Part shown: positions 1 to 4,229 of the stretch, piece after piece
Layout: each line of letters starts with the position of its first letter
Position numbering within the stretch: the first letter of the stretch is position 1
Origin: Conexibacter sp.
GTDB taxonomy: Bacteria > Actinomycetota > Thermoleophilia > Solirubrobacterales > Solirubrobacteraceae
Length of the DNA stretch: 5,691 bases
Reading direction: 5' to 3'
NCBI GenBank assembly: GCA_025964295.1
Contig: JAOPZD010000508.1
Span: 1-5,691 of the forward strand
Made by a program: the position numbers and the translations under genes
The notes under the pieces: model-generated
What the model was told of the DNA's origin: nothing
Seen by the model: only the letters and a program-made list of their open reading frames with translations
The model's database searches: none

Positions 1-125
1 ACCAGGCGATCGCCCGCGACCGGCGCGCGCGCGAGGCCCGGCGCACGGGCCTGGGGTGGCTGCGCGAGCGCCGGACCGTCGACGGCGCGCTCGAGGAGCT
101 CGAGCGCCGCCGCCACCTGGTCTAG
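1..125 (+). CDS. C-terminal fragment of an unidentified protein (5' end outside window)
   Basis: An open frame runs from the window edge (first full codon at 3) to a TAG stop at 123-125 and gives the last 40 residues of a protein. Every one of its codons ends in G or C, as in the clear genes nearby, which supports real coding. The visible tail is strongly charged and Arg-rich, with a likely amphipathic helix (sequence ERRTVDGALEELERRRHLV just before the stop). No domain can be recognised from so short a piece, so no function is given. It converges on the SDR gene, whose stop is 87 bp further on, with two hairpins in the gap. Confidence 0.6.
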   Translation, partial: QAIARDRRAREARRTGLGWLRERRTVDGALEELERRRHLV

Positions 126-151
126 CGGCCGACGCCGAGTGGCCGGCCGCC

Positions 152-180
152 GCGCGAGCGAGCCTCTGGCGAGCTCGCGC
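152..180. terminator. GC-rich inverted repeat between convergent genes, possible bidirectional terminator
   Basis: GCGCGAGC at 152-159 is perfectly complementary to GCTCGCGC at 173-180, with a 13-nt loop. It lies between the stop of the upstream partial gene (125) and the stop of the SDR gene (213). No T-tract follows on either strand, so it is not a textbook intrinsic terminator. GC hairpins without U-tails are common between convergent genes in high-GC actinobacteria. Confidence 0.4.
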
Positions 181-182
181 CA

Positions 183-212
183 CGAACGCGAGCCCTCCGG
201 GCGAGCCGTTCG
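183..212. terminator. Second hairpin, directly abutting the SDR stop codon
   Basis: CGAACG (183-188) pairs with CGTTCG (207-212). Inside it, GCCC (192-195) pairs with GGGC (199-202) around a TCC loop, giving an interrupted stem-loop. It begins at the base next to the SDR stop (213-215) and would form at the 3' end of the SDR transcript. There is no T-tract, so a role in termination or 3'-end protection is inferred from position. Confidence 0.4.
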
Positions 213-935
213 TCATTCGCCGGGCCGGATGAACTGGATCTCCGGGATGATGCACGCGGGCGAGACCTTCAACAACAGCCGGACCGCCTCGCCGATGTCC
301 CCGGGGGTGATCATCTCCTCGGCCGGGACCGACCCCTTCACGAACTCGGTCATCGGCGTGTCGACGAAGCCCGGGCACAAGGCGGTGGACTTGATCCCCT
401 CGCCCGAGAGCTCCTTGTGCATGGCCTCGGTGAAGTTGACGACCGCGCCCTTGGTGGCGCTGTAGACCGACAGCCAGGGCTGACCGCGCTTGCCGGCGAT
501 CGACGCGGTGTTGACCACCTGCGCGGTCCCGTGCTCCTGGGCCGCGGCGCGCAGCAGGTCGACGGTCTCGCGGTAGAACAGGATGATCGAGCGCAGGTTG
601 ACCCCGAGCTGCATGTCGAGCTTCTTGGTGTCGATCTCGGCCACCGGCGCGCCGATCCCGACGCCCGCGTTGTTGATCAGGACGTCGAGGCGCCCGTAGC
701 GCTCGCGGTGGGCGGCGACGACGGCCTTGACGCCCGCCTCGTCGCCGAGCGCGCCGGCCACGGACTCGACGGCGTAGCCCTTGTCCCGGAGCCCGGCCGC
801 TGCGGCCTCGAGCTTCTCCGGCCGCCGGGCGGCCACGGTGAGCGCGTAGCCCTCCTGGCCGAGCACCTCGGCGATGGCGAGCCCGATCCCGCTCGACGCG
901 CCCGTCACGATCGCCGCACGCTGCTGCAACGCCAT
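213..935 (-). CDS. Short-chain dehydrogenase/reductase (classical SDR, probably NADPH-dependent)
   Basis: This is a 240-residue cytosolic oxidoreductase of the classical SDR family, at the family's usual length. The Rossmann cofactor motif TGASSGIG is at residues 11-18 and the NNAG structural motif at 88-91. The full catalytic tetrad is visible: Asn113, Ser145, Tyr158 and Lys162 (YSATK). A CPGF motif follows at 197-200. Arg37-Arg38 at the end of the second beta strand, with no acidic residue there, point to NADP(H) rather than NAD(H). The ATG at 935 is chosen because GGAGGAG (941-947) sits 5 nt upstream. A GTG at 962 in the same frame would add nine residues ahead of the fold and places the SD inside the gene. 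The substrate cannot be told from the sequence. The gene is transcribed divergently from the lipoprotein and is probably monocistronic. Confidence 0.95.
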   Translation of the reverse strand: MALQQRAAIVTGASSGIGLAIAEVLGQEGYALTVAARRPEKLEAAAAGLRDKGYAVESVAGALGDEAGVKAVVAAHRERYGRLDVLINNAGVGIGAPVAEIDTKKLDMQLGVNLRSIILFYRETVDLLRAAAQEHGTAQVVNTASIAGKRGQPWLSVYSATKGAVVNFTEAMHKELSGEGIKSTALCPGFVDTPMTEFVKGSVPAEEMITPGDIGEAVRLLLKVSPACIIPEIQFIRPGE

Positions 936-940
936 CCCGT

Positions 941-947
941 CTCCTCC
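941..947 (-). promoter_or_regulatory. Shine-Dalgarno site of the SDR gene (GGAGGAG)
   Basis: The reverse strand reads GGAGGAG, then five bases, then ATG at 935. It is the strongest ribosome binding site in the window and decides the SDR start against the upstream GTG at 962. Confidence 0.8.
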
Positions 948-1011
948 ATCTGCGCTTAACACGACACCGGCGCGCGGTATCCAATCAGGCCACTAGCCTT
1001 CCCGCCTGCCC
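948..1011. promoter_or_regulatory. Divergent intergenic region between SDR and lipoprotein genes
   Basis: Both genes must be transcribed outward from this short region. On the + strand, TAGCCT (994-999) fits an actinobacterial TAnnnT -10 box and ends 12 nt before the lipoprotein ATG, which would leave a leader of only a few bases. No convincing -35 is seen. On the - strand, TTGGAT and TGTTAA are separated by 17 bp, but each matches the sigma-70 consensus at only three of six positions. Both assignments are weak. Confidence 0.25.
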
Positions 1012-2055
1012 ATGCCTCGTGTGACCCGGTCCTCCCGCCCTCGCCTCCGCGTGATCCCGCTCCTGCTCGTGCTGTGCGTCCCGCTGGCGCTGGTGGCCGC
1101 GGGCTGCGGCTCGTCGAGCTCCGGCGGCGGCTCGGCCGACGGCGGCAGCGCCGCGGCGCCCGCCCAGCCCCAGCCGTCGGCCAAGCCGGAGGACTTCCCG
1201 CCGGCCAAGGACCGCACGCTGCCCGACGTCATCAACAACCTGCCCAGCGGGCCGGTGCTGGCGCCGAGCGTCTCGCTGCTGGACAAGGGGACCAACCGGA
1301 TCGGCTTCGCGCTGTTCGACACGGCGGGCAAGCAGCTCTCCGGCGCGGGCGTCGCGCTCTACATCGGCGCGACCGACGGCTCCTCCGCCCACGGCCCGTA
1401 CCTGGCGCGCAGCGAGTCGCTGAAGGTCGCGCCGCAGTTCGAGAGCAAGCAGACCGCGACGGATCCCAACAGCGCGCGCGCCGTCTACGTCGCCGACGTC
1501 CCGTTCAAGCGCAACGGCAAGTACGCGATGCTCGCGATCGCCCAGCTCGACGGCCGCCTGGTGGCGACGAGCCCGATCGCGGTGCAGGTCGGCGGCAAGA
1601 AGGTGACGCCGCCCGCCGTGGGGCAGAAGGCGCCGGTGATCCACACGCTGACGCCGACCGACGTGGCCGGCAACGTCGCCAAGATCGACACGCGCATCCC
1701 GCCGGCGCCCTCGCTGCTGAAGGACGACTTCGCCGACGTGCTGGGCAAGAAGCCGATCGTGCTGACCTTCGCGACGCCGCAGCTCTGTCAGAGCCGCGTG
1801 TGCGGCCCGGTGGTCGACGTCGTCGACGAGGTCCAGGCCAAGGTGGGCGACAAGGTGTCGTTCATCCACCAGGAGGTCTACCAGGACAACGACGTCTCCA
1901 AGGGCCTGCGCGAGCAGCTGCAGACCTACAAGCTGCAGACCGAGCCGTGGACGTTCGTGATCGACAAGTCGGGCGTGATCTCGACGCGCTTCGAGGGCGC
2001 GTTCTCGCCGGGCGAGCTGGAGCGCGCGGTGGCCAAGGCCACGGCGAGCAGCTAG
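1012..2055 (+). CDS. Secreted lipoprotein with C-terminal thioredoxin-like domain (CxxxxC)
   Basis: The product has 347 residues. The N-terminus has a basic stretch (residues 1-13), a hydrophobic core (about 14-30) and a lipobox ending LVAAGC, so Cys32 is the likely lipidated residue and the protein should sit on the outer face of the membrane. A Ser/Gly/Ala/Pro-rich linker follows (33-57). Residues about 85-202 are strand-rich and resemble an Ig-like or YtkA/CopC-like beta sandwich (inference). Residues about 225-347 look like a thioredoxin fold: a hydrophobic strand PIVLTFATP, then CQSRVC with Cys259 and Cys264, then PWTFVID near 312-318, where thioredoxins have a strand followed by a Gly turn. 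A role in extracytoplasmic thiol-disulfide or metal/redox handling is likely but unproven. No Shine-Dalgarno is visible before the ATG, so translation may start from a very short leader. The stop overlaps the stop of the convergent CoA-binding gene. Confidence 0.88.
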   Translation: MPRVTRSSRPRLRVIPLLLVLCVPLALVAAGCGSSSSGGGSADGGSAAAPAQPQPSAKPEDFPPAKDRTLPDVINNLPSGPVLAPSVSLLDKGTNRIGFALFDTAGKQLSGAGVALYIGATDGSSAHGPYLARSESLKVAPQFESKQTATDPNSARAVYVADVPFKRNGKYAMLAIAQLDGRLVATSPIAVQVGGKKVTPPAVGQKAPVIHTLTPTDVAGNVAKIDTRIPPAPSLLKDDFADVLGKKPIVLTFATPQLCQSRVCGPVVDVVDEVQAKVGDKVSFIHQEVYQDNDVSKGLREQLQTYKLQTEPWTFVIDKSGVISTRFEGAFSPGELERAVAKATASS

Positions 2056-2462
2056 CCGGTCGCCAGGCGCGGCAGCTCGATCGCCGGGCAGCGGTCCATC
2101 GCGACGAGCAGCCCGGCGCGCGTCGCGCGCTCGGCCGCCGCGCGGTCGATGACGCCCAGCTGCATCCACACGCCCTTGACGCCGTCACGGGCGATCGCCT
2201 CGTCGACGTGCTCGCCGGCCGCGTCGCTGCGGCGGAAGATGTCGACGACGTCGACGGCGACGTCGGGCGGGATCGCGGCGACCGACGGGTAGCACGGCTC
2301 GCCGAGGATCTCGCGCTCGGCCGGGTTGACCGGGACGATCGTGAAGCCGCGGTGCTGGAGCATCGCGGCGATCCGGTTGGAGTCGCGGGCGGGGTCGGGC
2401 GAGCAGCCGACCACCGCCCAGGTGCGGGTCGTGGTCAGCATCGTGCGCACGGCGTCGTCCAT
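2052..2462 (-). CDS. CoA-binding domain protein (YccU-like, Rossmann fold)
   Basis: The product has 136 residues, the normal size for stand-alone CoA_binding_2/YccU-type proteins, which have the nucleotide-binding fold of succinyl-CoA synthetase alpha. Family hallmarks in order are WAVVGCSPDPARDS (about 15-28), the strand TIVPVNP (41-47), ILGEPCYPS (52-60), DVVDIFRRSD (71-80), VWMQLGVI (98-105) and a C-terminal MDRCPAIELPRL (122-133). The physiological role of this family is poorly defined, although CoA or acyl-CoA binding is expected. The ATG at 2462 overlaps the TGA of a possible 26-codon ORF (TGATG). No good Shine-Dalgarno precedes it, so coupling could supply initiation. Met8 (ATG at 2441) is an alternative start. 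Its TAG stop shares bases with the lipoprotein TAG. Confidence 0.93.
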   Translation of the reverse strand: MDDAVRTMLTTTRTWAVVGCSPDPARDSNRIAAMLQHRGFTIVPVNPAEREILGEPCYPSVAAIPPDVAVDVVDIFRRSDAAGEHVDEAIARDGVKGVWMQLGVIDRAAAERATRAGLLVAMDRCPAIELPRLATG

Positions 2463-2542
2463 CAGGCGCCGGCGGGGTCGACGGCCTCCGCGGCGCGCCG
2501 CACCGCCTCGGCCAGGGTCAGGTCATGGGGTTCTGTGGACAC
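2462..2542 (-). CDS. Possible 26-codon leader ORF coupled to the CoA-binding gene
   Basis: On the reverse strand a GTG at 2542 opens a frame of 26 codons that ends in TGA at 2462-2464. The final A of the stop is the first base of the CoA-binding ATG (TGATG). The peptide has the helical segment TLAEAVRRAAEAVDPAGA. After the first six codons, all third positions are G or C, as in neighbouring genes. AGG lies about 8 nt before the GTG. An in-frame TAG lies a few codons further upstream, which limits extension. It may be a real small gene allowing translational coupling, the original N-terminus of the CoA-binding protein separated by a frameshift, or chance in GC-rich DNA. Confidence 0.35.
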   Translation of the reverse strand: MSTEPHDLTLAEAVRRAAEAVDPAGA

Positions 2543-2568
2543 GGCCACGACCTACCCTGATCCCCGCA

Positions 2569-2574
2569 TAAGAT
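2569..2574 (+). promoter_or_regulatory. Candidate -10 box for the tRNA gene (TAAGAT)
   Basis: TAAGAT fits TAnnnT and matches TATAAT at four of six positions. It ends 10 bp before the mature tRNA 5' end, so transcription would start a few bases ahead of it. The best -35 at a sensible distance (ACGACC, 2547-2552) is poor. TACCCT at 2553-2558 is an alternative -10. Confidence 0.3.
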
Positions 2575-2584
2575 CGCGCCATGC

Positions 2585-2657
2585 GGGCCGGTAGCTCAAA
2601 CGGTAGAGCCGTGGACTCATAATCCATCCGATCGGGGTTCGACTCCTCGCCGGCCCA
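2585..2657 (+). tRNA. tRNA with anticodon CAT, probably tRNA-Ile2 (lysidine-type), otherwise elongator tRNA-Met
   Basis: A complete 73-nt cloverleaf can be drawn. The acceptor stem GGGCCGG (2585-2591) pairs with CCGGCCC (2650-2656), and the discriminator is A2657. The D stem is GCTC/GAGC (2594-2597 with 2606-2609). The anticodon stem GTGGA/TCCAT encloses loop CTCATAA with CAT at 2618-2620. The T stem CGGGG/CCTCG encloses TTCGACT. CCA is not encoded. It is not the initiator: positions 1 and 72 are paired (G-C) and the anticodon stem lacks the three G-C pairs typical of tRNA-fMet. C4-G69 and C5-G68 are known TilS determinants in E. coli tRNA-Ile2 and differ in its elongator tRNA-Met. That favours an Ile2 species reading AUA after lysidine modification. 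Confidence 0.93.
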
Positions 2658-2660
2658 TGG

Positions 2661-2673
2661 CGCTTGACAAGCG
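2661..2673. promoter_or_regulatory. Palindrome over the -35 box, candidate operator half
   Basis: CGCTTG and CAAGCG form a perfect 6-bp inverted repeat around a single central A, and TTGACA lies inside it. A repressor bound here would block the -35 element. No regulator gene is adjacent. Confidence 0.35.
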
Positions 2674-2694
2674 GTCCGCGTCCCTGAGTAGGAT
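2664..2694 (+). promoter_or_regulatory. Sigma-70-type promoter of the 148-residue gene (TTGACA-N19-TAGGAT)
   Basis: A perfect -35 hexamer TTGACA (2664-2669) is followed 19 bp later by TAGGAT (2689-2694), which matches TATAAT at four of six positions and fits TAnnnT. The spacer is slightly long. A start site near 2701 would give a 5' UTR of about 68 nt. The region begins only 7 bp after the tRNA, so the downstream gene has its own promoter. Confidence 0.65.
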
Positions 2695-2707
2695 GCGACG
2701 ACATCCT
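2690..2707. promoter_or_regulatory. Inverted repeat from the -10 box to the start site
   Basis: AGGATG (2690-2695) and CATCCT (2702-2707) form a perfect 6-bp inverted repeat with a 6-bp spacer (CGACGA). It covers most of the -10 box and the expected transcription start. That is a good place for an operator, and it is unlikely to act only as an RNA hairpin because half of it lies upstream of the start site. Confidence 0.35.
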
Positions 2708-2716
2708 TAACAAAGC

Positions 2717-2745
2717 GCCCCCGCGCCGCTGGAACGGCCGGGGGC
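2717..2745 (+). promoter_or_regulatory. Strong GC hairpin in the 5' UTR of the 148-residue gene
   Basis: GCCCCCG (2717-2723) pairs with CGGGGGC (2739-2745). After a bulged C2724, GCCG (2725-2728) pairs with CGGC (2735-2738) around loop CTGGAA, giving eleven pairs in all. It ends 7 nt before the AAGGAG site. It could stabilise the mRNA, act as an attenuator, or belong to an unrecognised cis-acting RNA. No U-tract follows, so it is a poor terminator for the tRNA. Confidence 0.55.
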
Positions 2746-2752
2746 ATGGCCC

Positions 2753-2768
2753 AAGGAGCGCGTTCTCC
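2753..2768 (+). promoter_or_regulatory. Shine-Dalgarno AAGGAG with complementary CTCC just before the start codon
   Basis: AAGGAG (2753-2758) lies 10 nt before the ATG at 2769 and fixes this start. GGAG (2755-2758) can pair with CTCC (2765-2768) around a 6-nt loop, giving a small hairpin that would hide the ribosome binding site. Pairing of CGTTC (2761-2765) with GAACG (2732-2736), in the loop side of the upstream hairpin, is an alternative. Confidence 0.6.
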
Positions 2769-3215
2769 ATGAGCATCCAGCAGCGTAACGACGTCTGCGT
2801 CGTCTCCGTCGACCCGGAGGTCGCCGACGCCGTCCGGTCCCAGACCATCGTGGTCCTGGAGGCCAACCACCACTACTTCGAGGAGATCCGGGAGTTCGGC
2901 CCGGAGGCGCAGCACGCGTTGTCGGTGATCTACCGCGACGCGTTCGCGGTCCTCGACGCGGTCGGGTGGGCGGCGGGCGGCGCCGCGACCGCGCCGGTCG
3001 CCATCCCGCTCACCGCCGGCCACGTCGAGCAGCTGCGCCGCTGCCGCCACGACCTCGGCCACACCAACATCGACCGCCTCGACCACCCGGGCGCCGCGGC
3101 CGTCATCGACCGCGACCGCGCGACGGCGCAGGCGCTGGACCGCCTCTTCGACGTCTACGCTGCGGCGTGCGGATGGCCCGCGCGGGATCCGGCGCCGCGC
3201 GCTTGCGGCCGCTGA
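2769..3215 (+). CDS. Hypothetical protein, 148 residues, no recognised family
   Basis: I do not recognise this protein. Coding is supported by its own promoter, an AAGGAG site 10 nt before the ATG, strong G/C bias at third positions and a stop only 5 bp short of the convergent neighbour's stop. The product looks cytosolic, with no signal peptide or membrane segment. Residues 16-66 and 81-124 appear mostly helical, separated by a Gly/Ala-rich segment (67-80). Notable residues are His34-His35 (NHHYF), a cluster Cys92-His94-His98 in RRCRHDLGHTN, His106 and Cys124. A metal or haem site is conceivable but nothing here is diagnostic. The last 15 residues (ARDPAPRACGR end) are probably disordered. 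Expression may be tightly controlled, given the inverted repeats over the promoter and the structured leader. Confidence 0.8.
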   Translation: MSIQQRNDVCVVSVDPEVADAVRSQTIVVLEANHHYFEEIREFGPEAQHALSVIYRDAFAVLDAVGWAAGGAATAPVAIPLTAGHVEQLRRCRHDLGHTNIDRLDHPGAAAVIDRDRATAQALDRLFDVYAAACGWPARDPAPRACGR

Positions 3216-3220
3216 CGGGG

Positions 3221-3817
3221 TCAGGCCTGGGCGATCGCGCGACCCACGGTGAGCGCCTCGCGCAGCGACTCGGGCTGCAGCTCGCCGTACTTCGCGTCGG
3301 GCTCCGTGCCGAGCCCGTCGAGCATCTTGGAGAAGAAGCAGCGGGCCGCCGCGGCCGCGATCACGTCGAAGACCTCGGCGTCGGAGAGGCCGAGCTCGCG
3401 GAGGTGGTCGATGTCGGTCTGGTCGACCGACGTGGCGTCGGCGGCGACCTTGTCGGCGAGATCCATGACCGCGACGTCGACGTCGTCCAGCCCGGCCGTC
3501 TGGTGGTCGGAGACGATCAGCGCGAGCTCGTCGGGCTCGACGAAGCCCTTGTCGAGCAGCACCGACCCGTGCGCGAGCACGCAGTAGGACGAGCGCAGGC
3601 GGCGGGCCGCGGCGAGCGTCGCGAGCTCGTAGCGCCGCAGGTCCATCTCGGCCTTGACGGCGCCGTTGAGCTGGCGCCAGGCCGCGTAGACGGCGGGCCG
3701 CTGCGAGAACGCCCGGGTGAGGTTCGGCAGGTGGCCGAAGACCTCGCGGTCGGTGGCGTAGAGCTCGCCGACGGCCCCCGAGGCGTCGGCTTCCGGGATC
3801 GTCTGGACGTAGGTCAT
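3221..3817 (-). CDS. AhpD-like / carboxymuconolactone decarboxylase family protein (peroxidase-related type)
   Basis: This 198-residue, mainly helical protein fits the 'peroxidase-related' branch of the AhpD/CMD superfamily. AhpD uses a proton relay of Glu, a CxxC pair and His. Here Glu64, Cys79 and His83 (SSYCVLAH) fall at the same spacing, but the first cysteine of CxxC is Ser76, so an intramolecular CxxC disulfide cannot form. The N-terminal part has a GHLPNLTRAFSQRP stretch (28-41) typical of this branch. The C-terminal half carries the second helical repeat, including FFSKMLDGLG (161-170). Cys160 just before it could be a distant redox partner (inference). It starts 22 bp after the cupin stop on the same strand, so the two are probably co-transcribed. 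There is no Shine-Dalgarno. GATACT (3824-3829 on the reverse strand) ends exactly 6 nt before the ATG and could give a leaderless transcript as well. Confidence 0.88.
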   Translation of the reverse strand: MTYVQTIPEADASGAVGELYATDREVFGHLPNLTRAFSQRPAVYAAWRQLNGAVKAEMDLRRYELATLAAARRLRSSYCVLAHGSVLLDKGFVEPDELALIVSDHQTAGLDDVDVAVMDLADKVAADATSVDQTDIDHLRELGLSDAEVFDVIAAAAARCFFSKMLDGLGTEPDAKYGELQPESLREALTVGRAIAQA

Positions 3818-3839
3818 GCGCCCAGTATCCCCGCGCCGT

Positions 3840-4229
3840 CTAGACGGCGGACGGGAGCAGCTCGGCGGTCTCGCTCTCCGGCGGGTAGCCGTAGGCGTAC
3901 ACGATGAGATCTCCGGTGCCGTGGTTGACGGTCTGCTGCGGCGTCCCGGGCGGGACGTGCACGAGGCCGCCGGCCGGGACGTCCTCGCGCCGCGGCGGCT
4001 CGCCCAAGTACATCGACAACGTCCCGGCGAGGCACACGAACGTCTCCTCCTGCCGCGGATGGCGGTGGCGCTTGCCGGCCGCGCCCGGCTCGTAGCGCCA
4101 GACGTTCCCGCGCGTGTGGGCGAAGCCGGCGCGGTCGCTCAGCTCGGCGACGTGCCGCGCCGGCTCGCCGGGCTCGTGGGGGCGGGTGATCCACTCGAAG
4201 TCGTCGGGCCGCAGCGCGCTGAAGGACAT
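3840..4229 (-). CDS. Small single-domain cupin protein
   Basis: The product has 129 residues with one conserved beta-barrel cupin domain. Cupin motif 1 is present: His55-x-His57 (KRHRHPRQEE), Glu62 and Gly69, which supply three of the usual metal ligands. Motif 2 is VPPGTPQQTVNHG (92-104), where the usual fourth ligand His is Gln98. Asn102 is kept. The bound metal and substrate cannot be told. The start is the ATG at 4229. In the reverse direction the frame stays open much further upstream, but that part is antisense to the VOC gene and the channel and is not cupin sequence. No Shine-Dalgarno precedes the ATG, and TAGCCT (4238-4243) lies 8 nt upstream as a possible -10 for a nearly leaderless mRNA. 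It is followed by the AhpD-like gene 22 bp downstream. Cupin plus AhpD-like pairs fit a small redox or aromatic-compound function (inference). Confidence 0.88.
   Translation of the reverse strand: MSFSALRPDDFEWITRPHEPGEPARHVAELSDRAGFAHTRGNVWRYEPGAAGKRHRHPRQEETFVCLAGTLSMYLGEPPRREDVPAGGLVHVPPGTPQQTVNHGTGDLIVYAYGYPPESETAELLPSAV

Noticed and set aside
936..962. GTG at 962 as the SDR start.
   Set aside because: It adds nine residues before the Rossmann fold and would put the GGAGGAG site inside the gene. ATG at 935 has that site at ideal spacing.
985..2169. 394-codon reverse frame opposite the lipoprotein.
   Set aside because: Composition is Arg/His/Leu/Asp-rich and repetitive, as expected antisense to a GC3-rich gene. 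The + frame has a lipobox and a thioredoxin-like domain.
1074..2594. Long + strand open frame over the lipoprotein and CoA-binding region.
   Set aside because: Arg/Gly-rich composition without domains. It is a GC-driven shadow of the lipoprotein in another frame.
2585..2657. Initiator tRNA-fMet.
   Set aside because: The 1-72 pair is G-C rather than mismatched, and the anticodon stem lacks the three consecutive G-C pairs.
2717..2745. Hairpin as an intrinsic terminator of the tRNA.
   Set aside because: No T-tract follows, and a good promoter lies between the tRNA and the hairpin, so it belongs to the downstream gene's leader.
2585..2768. tRNA 3' end as an integration site of a mobile element.
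   Set aside because: No integrase, direct repeat of the tRNA 3' end or change in base composition is visible within the window.
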